Assembly: GCA_016931915.1 (NCBI GenBank)
Contig: JAFGDU010000111.1
Coordinates: 1-46,692 of the forward strand
Source of the DNA: Actinomycetota bacterium
Lineage (GTDB): Bacteria; Actinomycetota; Geothermincolia; Geothermincolales; RBG-13-55-18
Reading direction: 5' to 3'
DNA length: 46,692 nucleotides
Shown here piece after piece: positions 25,501-32,680 of this stretch (position 1 is the stretch's first letter; each line of letters starts with the position of its first letter). Position numbers and translations under genes: made by a program. The notes beneath the pieces are model-generated. The model was given only the letters and a program-made list of their open reading frames with translations. It searched no databases and was not told the origin of the DNA.

Positions 25501-25623
25501 GCGTGCCGGGGCGGCAACAACGGCAAGGCTTATTCCGCAAACCAGCTCACCGCCCATGTCGGGGACCCCAATGCAAAGATACCGGAGTATAAAGCCTTCC
25601 TTGTAAACGTGAGGAAAGCGTGA
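22588..25623 (+). CDS. FdnG-like molybdopterin oxidoreductase, Cys/Gln active site
   Basis: A 1011-residue protein close to formate dehydrogenase-N alpha (FdnG, 1015) end to end. A twin-arginine signal (TRREFLRSSG) implies export. A [4Fe-4S] motif CQYCGVSCG with a later Cys (GLCSKG) follows. The molybdopterin domains contain TFGRGPMTNHWIDMKN, VVDPRFTRTA and LLLGNIGVAGGGINAM. At the metal-ligand position FdnG has Sec196-His197 in UHGPTVA; here the codons give Cys193-Gln194 in CQTPTVA. Arg421 matches catalytic Arg446. GHSNIQG of formate dehydrogenases is GASNGMSG. The missing His makes formate an uncertain substrate. It leads an operon with an FdnH-like subunit, rnfC, rnfD and fdhE. Confidence 0.9.
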   Translation: MGITRREFLRSSGVGITAGALAVLGFELPAIASERPLRIAHGKETLSTCQYCGVSCGLLVYSENGKVTNVEGNPDHPISRGGLCSKGSMVYQLANSDKRVTKPMYRAAGGGDWQEMSWDEAIEKIAEKVKKTRDENFIEYDEDEESGKKLTCNRTEAIACLGSTIFHTEEGAMLGKFTRSLGMVYREFSGRLCQTPTVAANVNTFGRGPMTNHWIDMKNSDCIMVCGANSAETSPVSWRWINEAQENGTKVIVVDPRFTRTASRADIFAQIRAGTDSAFFSGLVNYALENDLVQTEYVNSYTNAPFLVNPDFAFDDASGLFSGFDAEKKKYSTSSWSYQTGEDGKPLTDPTLSDPNCVFQLVKEFFSRYTPEVVAETTGIPEDKFLEIAKEYCATAAPEKAGVLFYSVGITQHSHSSQIIRAFGVLQLLLGNIGVAGGGINAMAGASNGMSGALNALVWNQLPVSMPAPISSSHPTLDAYVEARLKTAGNGGWKGIKNYIVSLLKGYWGDYATADNEFAYQLLPKAKSGRDYSHMSMFQAMLAGDIKGLLCFGQNPAVDGPNADMERQAMDNLEWLVVVDPFETETSSFWKRPGTDHGDVNTEVFLLPAATSVEKEGTTINSCKWIQWRYKAVEPPGEAKCDLWIMNRLYQKIKELYEKDSSAPVREAITELYWPYGDDPDPEEVLKLINGFTWSDKKQVMNMSKLKGDGSTACILWACSGVFPQDGNMSKSTGQEDPSGLGLYPKWSFAWPVNRRIFYNRCSADPSGKPWNPDRVLVEWDGSKWIANDNPDFSAKDAATGEPVPPEKSAAFPFLMLPNGKGRMFVPAGLADGPLPEHYEPVESPIENPLSSQQHNPVAFIWDSDLNKLAEIGSDAYPVVATTCRVVEHWQAGQLTRNLSWAAEMMPGMFVEMGRKLAGNIGVKNGDRVIVESIRGEVECTACVTDRIQTLKVGGKDVESVVLPWCYGYIGACRGGNNGKAYSANQLTAHVGDPNAKIPEYKAFLVNVRKA

Positions 25624-25637
25624 GGGGGTGAGCGGAT

Positions 25638-26474
25638 ATGAGTAACGAGAAAGCGATCCTCTACGACGCGACCAAGTGCATAGCCTGCCGAGGCTGCCAG
25701 GTGGCCTGCAAGCAGTGGAACCAGAACCCCGGTGAGGAGACCGAGTTCACGGGAAGCTACGAGAACCCCCCGGAACTCAGCTCCTATACCTGGATGCGCA
25801 TACTCTTCAACGAGAAATTCGAGGATGGGGAGATGCACTGGTTCTTCACCAAGCACCAGTGCATGCACTGCACCGATGCCGCCTGCGTGGAGGTGTGCCC
25901 GCCCAAGGCGACCAGGCACGTGGACTACAAGCTCAGCGACGGGAGCACCATCACCGCGGTCGAGACCGATCCCAACCGCTGCATCGGCTGCAACTACTGC
26001 CGCGTGGCCTGTCCCTTCACCGTGCCCGGTTACAACCAGGAGAAAAAGGGCATGTTCCGCTGCACCCTGTGCACGGACAGGATAAGCAACGACGTGGACA
26101 TGATGCCGGCCTGCGTAAAGGCATGCGCCACGGGGGCGCTGCTGTTCGGGGACAGGGACGAGATGATCGAGGCGGCGGAGAAGCGTGTCGCGGAGCTGAA
26201 AAACGCCGGCTATGACTCGGCCCGTCTCTACGGCAAGGACGAGATGGGCGGCCTTCGTTATCTCTATGTGCTGGCCGAAGAGCCGGAGGCCTACGATCTT
26301 CCCAACGACCCCTCCATACCCATAGGCGTGCAGATAAGGAAGGTCTTCACCAGCCCTTACGGCGGTATAGCCCTCGGTGGCGTGGCCGTGGCCCTGATCG
26401 TAAACGGCATCATAAATGCCCGCAACAGGGGCATGGAGAGGGAATTCGAGGAATCGCATCCCAAGGTGGGATGA
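25638..26474 (+). CDS. FdnH-like iron-sulfur subunit (four [4Fe-4S] clusters)
   Basis: A 278-residue electron-transfer subunit of the FdnH/FdoH type. Four Cys groups are visible: CIACRGCQVAC, CMHCTDAACVEVCP, CIGCNYCRVACP and CTLCTDR...CVKAC. A single C-terminal helix (about 239-258, GGIALGGVAVALIVNGIINA) would anchor it in the membrane, as in FdnH. It starts 14 bases after the catalytic subunit with GAGGGGGTGAG. In FdnGHI the partner is the cytochrome b subunit FdnI; none is encoded here, and the next genes are rnfC and rnfD instead. Confidence 0.92.
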   Translation: MSNEKAILYDATKCIACRGCQVACKQWNQNPGEETEFTGSYENPPELSSYTWMRILFNEKFEDGEMHWFFTKHQCMHCTDAACVEVCPPKATRHVDYKLSDGSTITAVETDPNRCIGCNYCRVACPFTVPGYNQEKKGMFRCTLCTDRISNDVDMMPACVKACATGALLFGDRDEMIEAAEKRVAELKNAGYDSARLYGKDEMGGLRYLYVLAEEPEAYDLPNDPSIPIGVQIRKVFTSPYGGIALGGVAVALIVNGIINARNRGMEREFEESHPKVG

Positions 26475-26518
26475 GCGGTGCATGGCAATGGAATCCCGGT
26501 TAAGCAGGAGGTAAACAG

Positions 26519-27832
26519 GTGAAAATCAATACATTCCAAGGCGGGATACATCCTCCATACCAGAAAGACTTCACCGCGCACAAGGCTACGGAGGAAGCAC
26601 CGCTTCCCGACAGGGTGGTCATCCCCCTTTCCCAGCATGTCGGAGCACCCAACGAGCCCACGGTAAACGTCGGTGATAAGGTGGAGGAGGGCCAGAAGAT
26701 AGGCGAGAGCGAGGCCTTCATCTCCGCACCCGTCCACGCCAGCGTATCGGGGACGGTGACCGCCATCGAGGAGCGGAAGAACTTCGCCGGAAGGGCCATA
26801 AAATCCGTAGTTATCGAGGTTGACCCCAGCCAGCCGGAGAAGTGGAACGAGAAGAGGGATACGGGTTCCCTGGAAGAGGAAGAGATACGGCAAGCGGCCA
26901 AGGAGGCCGGCCTGGTGGGCCTGGGGGGCGCCGCCTTTCCAACTTTCGTGAAGCTCTCCCCACCGTCCGACAAGCCCATAGACCTGGTGATCCTCAACGG
27001 CTGCGAGTGCGAGCCCTTCCTCACCTGCGACCACCGGCTGATGCTGGAGAAATCCGAGGAGGTAGTCGCAGGGTTGGAGCTGATGATGCGGGCCGTAAAG
27101 GCGAGCAAGGGCATCATCGGGGTGGAGACAAACAAGATGGACGCCATCGAAAGGCTCGAGGGCCTTACCTCGGCGAAAAACGATATAGAGGTCGTGCCGC
27201 TGGAGGTGAAGTATCCCCAGGGAAACGAGAAGATGCTCATAGAAGCGGTCAGCGGGCGCAGGGTGCCGCCCGGAAAACTACCCAGCGAGGTAGGGGCTCT
27301 GGTCCAGAACATCGGGACCACGGTGGCACTCTACGAGGCAGCCGCCATGGGGAAGCCGGTTATCGAGAGGGTCATCACCGTTACCGGCCCCGGCTTGAAG
27401 GAGCCCAAGAACCTGTTGGTGAAGGTGGGGACCTCTATCGATAAGCTGATCGAGCACTGCGGAGGGTTTATCGCTTCACCCGGCAAGGTGATCATGGGAG
27501 GACCCATGACCGGCTTCGCCCAGGAGGATCTATCCGCGGTGGTGGTCAAGGGGACCAGCGGAATCGTTGTATTCCCCAGTGAAGACGTACTGGAAGAGAC
27601 GGAGAGGCAGTGCGTAGGCTGTGACAAATGCGTGGATGCCTGCCCCATGTTCCTGATGCCCAACATGATCGTCAAGTACGTGAAAACGGCACAGTACGAC
27701 AAGGCAGAGTTATATGGGGCGCTTGACTGTTTCGAGTGCGGATGCTGCTCCTTCGTCTGCCCGTCGCGCATACCGCATGTAGCCTATGTCAGGATAGCCA
27801 AGGCGGAAATCGCCGCCGCGAAGAAGAAATAG
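26519..27832 (+). CDS. rnfC: RnfC, NADH/FMN- and 4Fe-4S-binding subunit
   Basis: A 437-residue RnfC, the peripheral NADH-oxidising subunit of the Rnf ferredoxin:NAD+ oxidoreductase. It opens with GGIHPPYQKDFTAHK, has a biotinyl-like segment (ISAPVHASVSGTVTAIE), the Gly-rich nucleotide/FMN region GLVGLGGAAFPTFVKL and NGCECEPFLTCD. Two cluster motifs follow: CVGCDKCVDACP (from Cys365) and CFECGCCSFVCP (from Cys404). The start is GTG after AGGAGG with 7-base spacing. Length is near the short Rnf form found in anaerobes. It sits between an FDH-like iron-sulfur subunit and rnfD without rnfA, B, E or G. Confidence 0.93.
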   Translation: MKINTFQGGIHPPYQKDFTAHKATEEAPLPDRVVIPLSQHVGAPNEPTVNVGDKVEEGQKIGESEAFISAPVHASVSGTVTAIEERKNFAGRAIKSVVIEVDPSQPEKWNEKRDTGSLEEEEIRQAAKEAGLVGLGGAAFPTFVKLSPPSDKPIDLVILNGCECEPFLTCDHRLMLEKSEEVVAGLELMMRAVKASKGIIGVETNKMDAIERLEGLTSAKNDIEVVPLEVKYPQGNEKMLIEAVSGRRVPPGKLPSEVGALVQNIGTTVALYEAAAMGKPVIERVITVTGPGLKEPKNLLVKVGTSIDKLIEHCGGFIASPGKVIMGGPMTGFAQEDLSAVVVKGTSGIVVFPSEDVLEETERQCVGCDKCVDACPMFLMPNMIVKYVKTAQYDKAELYGALDCFECGCCSFVCPSRIPHVAYVRIAKAEIAAAKKK

Positions 27833-27849
27833 AAAGGGGGAGAGCTTAC

Positions 27850-28794
27850 ATGGCGAATTATGATCTCGCGGTAACGGCGCCGCCGCACCTGAAAAGTAAG
27901 GAAGACGTGTCAACCGGCATGAGGGACGTCTTGATAGCCCTTGTCCCCGTGATCGCCGTATCCATAGCTTTCTTCAGGCTCTATGCTGTGGTGAACCTGG
28001 CGGCAGGCGCGATAACGGCCGTGTTGTGCGAATTGATAATGCGGCGCATCATGGGCAGGAAGGCCACCATTAATGACTACAGCGCTCTCGTTACCGGAAT
28101 CCTCGTGGCCTTGCTGATGCCCCCGACCTTGCCTTTCTGGTTCGTGATAATCGGGACCGTTGTCGCCGTTGCCATAGTCAAGGAACTAATGGGAGGGCTC
28201 GGTTACAACCTCTTCAACCCCGCGTTGTTGGGTTTTCTGGTGACCTCGCTGCTCTCTCGCCTCTGGGCACCCGTGACCCTGAACCTCGGAAGCATCAGCG
28301 GCGTCACCGGCGCCACTCCACTGACGTATATAAACAGCACGTCCAACCTGGGCGGGCTTCGCCCTGGTTATTGGGAACTGTTCCTGGCCAACGCCGGCGG
28401 AGCCCTGGTCGAGGTCTCGGTCCTGGCCATACTGGTGGGAGGGGCATACCTGCTCTACAAGCGCCAGATAACATGGCATATACCTTTTTCCATCATCGCC
28501 ACCGTTTTCGTCCTCTCGGCGATACTGGTCGAGGATCCGCTGTACATGATACTCAGCGGCGGGTTGATGCTGGGCGCGTTTTTCATGGCCACGGACTGGG
28601 TCACCAGCCCGGACACCGCGCAGGCGAAGATAATCTACGGCGTCCTTATCGGCGTGCTGGTCGTGGTGATAAGGATGTACTCCGGCGCCACGGGTGCGGT
28701 AGCATATTCCATTCTCATCGCAAACGCCTTCACGCCGCTGCTAAATCGGCTGTTCGTGAGGCGCAAGTTCGGCGAGGCGAAGTTGGCAGGATAG
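27850..28794 (+). CDS. rnfD: RnfD, membrane subunit
   Basis: A 314-residue polytopic membrane protein of the RnfD/NqrB family with about nine hydrophobic segments. Recognisable stretches are ELMGGLGYNLFNPALLGFL, the flavin-site region GVTGATPLT and the late NAFTPLLNRLF. The ApbE-type flavinylation pattern is normally Asp-x-x-Ser/Thr-Gly-Ala-Thr. Here Thr156 and TGAT are present but the Asp position is Ser, so covalent FMN is plausible but not certain. It begins 17 bases after rnfC with GAAAGGGGGAGAG. RnfD normally works with RnfG and the RnfA/E pair, which are absent in this window. Confidence 0.92.
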   Translation: MANYDLAVTAPPHLKSKEDVSTGMRDVLIALVPVIAVSIAFFRLYAVVNLAAGAITAVLCELIMRRIMGRKATINDYSALVTGILVALLMPPTLPFWFVIIGTVVAVAIVKELMGGLGYNLFNPALLGFLVTSLLSRLWAPVTLNLGSISGVTGATPLTYINSTSNLGGLRPGYWELFLANAGGALVEVSVLAILVGGAYLLYKRQITWHIPFSIIATVFVLSAILVEDPLYMILSGGLMLGAFFMATDWVTSPDTAQAKIIYGVLIGVLVVVIRMYSGATGAVAYSILIANAFTPLLNRLFVRRKFGEAKLAG

Positions 28795-28820
28795 ACGAAG
28801 CAGAAGATTTCCTAGGTCGA

Positions 28821-28856
28821 CGGCCCAGGCGGCTTTCCCCACGGCCGCCCGGGCCG
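28821..28856 (+). other. Strong GC hairpin between rnfD and fdhE
   Basis: Bases 28821-28833 (starting CGGCCC) pair with 28844-28856 (ending GGGCCG) through 12 base pairs and one A/C mismatch, with a ten-base loop. No T-run follows, so it is not a standard intrinsic terminator. It could protect the upstream message or lower fdhE expression relative to the structural genes. It lies in the 165-base gap before fdhE, which otherwise holds no gene. Confidence 0.5.
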
Positions 28857-28959
28857 CGTCCGGGTGAAGGCTCTTGCATCAGGCTCCACGATATAATATG
28901 GCGTGCGCTTGTCGCCACGCTTTTGATGTTTCAGGCCGAACCGGACCGGAAAGGCAGAA

Positions 28960-29820
28960 ATGGCTATAAGGATAGAAACCAGGGATCCCGGCAAAGCCGG
29001 CATACGGAAGTCAGTGGAAACATACACGAGGATGTACCCGGACTATGCGGATGCCATAGGCTTCTACGGCGCCGTCATGGACGTGCAGCAGCAGGCTCTC
29101 TGCGAGATAGAATGTGCAGCCGATTTTTCCGGGATGGATATCGAGGGCAGTTTGAGACGGGGAAGCCCCCTGCTTGATCCCGCCGCTCTGGAAATTCCCA
29201 TACGGGAGTTGCACGGAGTGATCTCCGGGGTCTGTTCGGTGGTCGAGCAGAGGGAGGCCCCGGGATTCATCCCTTGCAAGGAGCTCCTTGAGTGGGATGG
29301 CCTTGCCGAAAAAGGATTCCCCGAGACCAGGGAGAGACTGCTCCGGGGAGCGGAGTACGCGGGGAAAGGCGCAACCGATACGGCCTTGTTAGCCAGCGTG
29401 ATATGGGAGAGCATGATGCCTTTCTACAGGAAGTGCGCGGCGGGGATCCAGGACGGGATCGACCATTCTCTCTGGCAGAAAGGCCGCTGCCCCATATGCG
29501 GAACGGGCCCGCTGATGGGTGAGTTCAGGCAGGAAGACGGGCTGTGGCTCCTCGAGTGCAGGCTGTGCCACACCTTGTGGAACGTCCAGAGGGCCGCCTG
29601 TCCCTTCTGCAGCCAGGGCCTTGAGGGGTCGCTGGAATACCTCTACCTGGAGGACTATACATCGTACCGCGCCTACTACTGCAGGAGTTGCGGGCTTTAC
29701 GTAAAGAACGTCGATCTCCATGCAGCGCAACGGGATGCCGTTCTTCCCCTGGATAACATCGTAAGCGAGCTCATCGGGCTGGACCGGGCAGCCGAGCAGG
29801 AAGGATTGAAACCCGCTTAG
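28960..29820 (+). CDS. fdhE: FdhE-family formate dehydrogenase accessory protein
   Basis: A 286-residue cytoplasmic FdhE homologue. The C-terminal half carries four zinc/rubredoxin-like Cys pairs: CPICG (from Cys177), CRLC (from Cys200), CPFC (from Cys214) and CRSCG (from Cys241), the family signature. FdhE binds the catalytic subunit of Tat-exported formate dehydrogenases and supports their maturation. Its presence implies the FdnG-like enzyme is matured in the standard way even though its active site has changed. The ATG follows GGAAAGG. It closes the operon; a hairpin terminator lies about 120 bases downstream. Confidence 0.9.
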   Translation: MAIRIETRDPGKAGIRKSVETYTRMYPDYADAIGFYGAVMDVQQQALCEIECAADFSGMDIEGSLRRGSPLLDPAALEIPIRELHGVISGVCSVVEQREAPGFIPCKELLEWDGLAEKGFPETRERLLRGAEYAGKGATDTALLASVIWESMMPFYRKCAAGIQDGIDHSLWQKGRCPICGTGPLMGEFRQEDGLWLLECRLCHTLWNVQRAACPFCSQGLEGSLEYLYLEDYTSYRAYYCRSCGLYVKNVDLHAAQRDAVLPLDNIVSELIGLDRAAEQEGLKPA

Positions 29821-29943
29821 AGCCTCCTGCAAGTCGGGATCGTAGGACCCCGCGGCGAAGATAGAAGAGGAGGAGGAGAGTCCGGCTTTCTGAACATAGC
29901 GCGTGATAGCGCAACTTCGAGTCCCCAGTGGAGCCAGTGAAAC

Positions 29944-29976
29944 AAGCGAGGCCGAAAGGCCTTGCTTTCGTTTATC
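29944..29976. terminator. Intrinsic terminator between convergent fdhE and fic
   Basis: AAGCGAGGCC and GGCCTTGCTT (29944-29953 and 29958-29967) pair around a GAAA loop with one mismatch, followed by TCGTTTAT. It sits between the ends of the plus-strand fdhE and the minus-strand fic genes and could serve both, although the minus-side T-run is short. Confidence 0.65.
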
Positions 29977-30011
29977 CATGTCGTGTTCTATGCTCCTTGA
30001 TCTATTATGCT

Positions 30012-31544
30012 TTATCCGTTGTTTGCGGCGGAGTTACCATAGGCGGCTTGTAGAACACCTTCCATACGGGTTATTTCCTCATCCGACAAGGCAGCAAAGT
30101 GACTTTCTCGTTTCCGTGAGGAGAGTCGCCCGTTGTTCAGGAGGCAGAAACGGATGAAGAGGTCGATCTGCCGGTCGGGCATATCCACGATCTCTTGGAT
30201 GGCTTTCTTGCTCGCGTCATAATTAAACAGAAATGCTAATTCACCGGCGAGTTCCGTTTCAATGGTTTGATCTATAAAACGAAAAAGCGCCTCTGCCTGG
30301 GCTGTCATATCGATATAACGATACCAGATGGCAGTATCGTTATACACGGTCATACGACCATCTTCGTCGAGCGAGCATTCAACGAGGGTCATTATATGGC
30401 GGGAGAACGCTTCCAGAGAAGCATTGTAGTCAATGGCGTTCCTTAACATGGACGCAGAGACGGGGAACATTAGGCCTTCTGGTGTAAAACCTTTCCGGGC
30501 AAGAATGTTGTGGATCAGAAAGCGATGTATGCGGCCGTTGCCATCTTCAAATGGGTGTAGGAAAACGAATCCATAAGCGATAGCAGCAGCGTGAACCACG
30601 GCGGAAACGCCCCCCGTGTCCATGCGCGCATGGGAGGCCAGCAAGCCATCCATGAGGCCGGCCAGGTCTTCGGGCTTCGGGCATACGAAATGAACCCTCT
30701 CTTCTTGCCAGGCAACCGTTTCACCGACGTAGTTCTGGCTTAGCCGATAGTCGGAGTCGCGAAACCGTGCGTCAACAATGCGGTTCTGAGCTTCTACCAG
30801 CCGCGATTTTTGACAGAAGTCTTCTTGCTCCGCCATTTGAAGCAGCGCCACGAATCGCTCGGTACGTGTCGAAGTGGGTTTTATACGTTCGATTTCAAAG
30901 GAGGACCTCGTCTCTTTAGTGTAAAGATATCCGAGTGCCCGCTGCAGCAATTCAGGGGAATAGCCGGACACCACTTCCCGGCATCGCTTGGGAAAGTCGA
31001 ATGCTTCGAAGTCGCGAAGAGCATCCGTTCGCCGTACAACCGGGCAGAATCGGCTATCACCCAGTAGATTATCATTGACCCGTTGTCTTCGGACCCGGCG
31101 TACCGGGGCGACTGTATAGTACTTATCCGGTTCGAGTAGATAGACGTAATTGCCCCGCTTGAGGTCGGCCAGGGGCAGAGCTACTCCGGTCAGGAACTCG
31201 TATAGAAACCACACCCGACGGGCATACTTACCAGTCGGCTTGGACCGGATATATTCAAGGAGGTCCTCCTCAGCCGCTTTCTGAAACAAACAGGCGAGGA
31301 TTTCCAGATTCGTGCCGTCATACTTGAGTGCGAACTCAAGATGATCGCCCAGAGTATCCCCAGGCCAATACTTATTCGGGTAAACTTCCTCGATGAAGCC
31401 TTCTCTTGAATCAATACGGTGAACCCCGCTGGTTGCTACAAAGGACCTGTGCCAGTTCGGTATTACATCGATGTCATACCGCTCGATGAGCAATGCATAC
31501 CCTGCGATTCTGTTATCCGACGCATACTGCTCGTTTTCAATCAT
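30012..31544 (-). CDS. Fic-domain protein (probable AMPylase, self-inhibited class)
   Basis: A 510-residue Fic/DOC protein. The catalytic motif HPFEDGNGRIHR (330-341) is intact, with the His base and Mg/ATP-binding loop, so transfer of AMP (or another nucleotide) to a target hydroxyl is expected. An upstream helix SSFEIER (214-220) resembles the (S/T)xxxE(G/N) inhibitory motif, with Glu219 and Arg in place of Gly/Asn. That makes it a self-inhibited enzyme needing no separate antitoxin. The first 190 residues do not match a domain I know, and about 170 residues follow the Fic core. G+C is lower than the neighbours and the flanks are AT-rich, suggesting acquisition by transfer. Confidence 0.9.
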   Translation of the reverse strand: MIENEQYASDNRIAGYALLIERYDIDVIPNWHRSFVATSGVHRIDSREGFIEEVYPNKYWPGDTLGDHLEFALKYDGTNLEILACLFQKAAEEDLLEYIRSKPTGKYARRVWFLYEFLTGVALPLADLKRGNYVYLLEPDKYYTVAPVRRVRRQRVNDNLLGDSRFCPVVRRTDALRDFEAFDFPKRCREVVSGYSPELLQRALGYLYTKETRSSFEIERIKPTSTRTERFVALLQMAEQEDFCQKSRLVEAQNRIVDARFRDSDYRLSQNYVGETVAWQEERVHFVCPKPEDLAGLMDGLLASHARMDTGGVSAVVHAAAIAYGFVFLHPFEDGNGRIHRFLIHNILARKGFTPEGLMFPVSASMLRNAIDYNASLEAFSRHIMTLVECSLDEDGRMTVYNDTAIWYRYIDMTAQAEALFRFIDQTIETELAGELAFLFNYDASKKAIQEIVDMPDRQIDLFIRFCLLNNGRLSSRKRESHFAALSDEEITRMEGVLQAAYGNSAANNG

Positions 31545-31553
31545 AGCTCTTCC

Positions 31554-31662
31554 CAGAAAAACAATTACAATATTAGAAATATAGTTATATTATAGCATGG
31601 ATAAAGAATTATAATTATGTTTCAGTGGTGATTTTACTTATAACTAGCAGAAAAACAATTAC
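31554..31662. repeat. 15-bp direct repeats flanking the fic promoter region
   Basis: CAGAAAAACAATTAC occurs exactly at 31554-31568 and 31648-31662, 94 bases apart. The segment between is strongly AT-rich and includes a minus-strand TATAAT (31594-31589) that could serve fic. One copy lies in the fic leader, the other upstream of the promoter, as expected for a looped operator, or for a duplication left by an insertion. The stretch 31545-31840 holds no other feature I can support. Confidence 0.55.
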
Positions 31663-31840
31663 GATCACAGATTTTCGTTTATAAATAGCCTTTCCCGTGA
31701 GATTTCATTACGCCAGGCAGATCTAGAGCTCAACAGGCGGTGCTATCAATCTTAGGAATTATGATTTCCCTGTTCAGGCAATATATCCTGGTTCTAACTT
31801 CGTCCACTACGAGGAGCCGGGGCAACCGTCTAGCGGGGGG

Positions 31841-32677
31841 TCAGCTCTCCCTGCGGGCGAAGAGCATGCCGTAACCCATCAGGCCGTCTGAGAAGGCCTT
31901 TTCCAGGTTGACGCAGGCCTTGCCGAAGTCGTCCAGGTACTGCCGGGATGACTCGCAGCTCTCTCCATCGCGGAAGCTGAGCGCGCTCTCCCTCCAGCAC
32001 CTCATGGTGGGGGTCACCTCGCTCGTGATATCCAAGCCTTTCACGCTGGAGAACCCGGCCTCCATCATGTAGTCGCACAGCCTGCCCATGGTGAGGATGC
32101 GTGCCGGCCCCCACGCGTTGGGGGCGAAGAGGAAGTCCTTGATGTTGGTGATGAAGTACCACAGCCCCTTGTGGAGAGGGAGGGTCTTGAGCTGCACCAG
32201 GTCGCACATGGCCAGCCGCCCGCCCTGCTTGAGCACGCGGTAGCATTCCTCGAACAGCGCCTTTTTATCCGCTATGGGATGTGATGCCTCCATGATCCAG
32301 ACGAGGTCGAAGGTCTGGTCGGGAAACCCGTTGTCCATGCCGTCGGCGACCCTGAAACGCACCCTGTCGTAACCTTTCTCCGCGCTGGTCTCGTTGGCAA
32401 TGCGCACCCCTTCGGCGCTGGTGGATATGGCGTCGATGGTGCAGCGGGTGCGCTCGTATATGAAGAAGGCAGGTCCGCCTACACCGCACCCGACGTCGAG
32501 TACCCTGCTTTCCTCGTTTAAACCGCACGGCTCGAGCATCCTCTCGATCATGTTCTCGGCGGCCTCGGTGAGGTCCGTGTCCTCGCTATCGAAATAACCG
32601 AAATGGAAGTTGTCGCCCATGAAATCTTGCCACAGGCCGGTTATCCTGTCGTAGTGGGCGGCGGAATCCTCGGCCAC
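31841..32677 (-). CDS. SAM-dependent methyltransferase
   Basis: A 278-residue class I methyltransferase resembling the sarcosine/dimethylglycine and tocopherol methyltransferase group. Motif I is VLDVGCGVGGPAFFI, an acidic residue ends the second strand (TIDAISTSAEGV), followed by VRFRVADGMDNGFPDQTFDLVWIMEAS and the post-motif LKQGGRLAMCDL. The start is a GTG three bases after the stop of the upstream alpha/beta hydrolase, so the two are co-translated. The usual substrates are small amines or prenylated quinones; none can be chosen here. Confidence 0.85.
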   Translation of the reverse strand: MAEDSAAHYDRITGLWQDFMGDNFHFGYFDSEDTDLTEAAENMIERMLEPCGLNEESRVLDVGCGVGGPAFFIYERTRCTIDAISTSAEGVRIANETSAEKGYDRVRFRVADGMDNGFPDQTFDLVWIMEASHPIADKKALFEECYRVLKQGGRLAMCDLVQLKTLPLHKGLWYFITNIKDFLFAPNAWGPARILTMGRLCDYMMEAGFSSVKGLDITSEVTPTMRCWRESALSFRDGESCESSRQYLDDFGKACVNLEKAFSDGLMGYGMLFARRES

Positions 32678-32680
32678 GGT

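Noticed and set aside
23275..25557. 760-codon open frame antisense to the FdnG-like gene
   Set aside because: It mirrors the wobble pattern of the highly conserved gene on the other strand, has low-complexity composition and no homology I recognise.
29912..29933. tRNA-like TTCGAGTCCCC...GGAGCCA near the fdhE terminator
   Set aside because: The T-stem does not pair and the acceptor and CCA positions do not align; unlike the Ser fragment at 6168-6223, it is not a convincing tRNA end.
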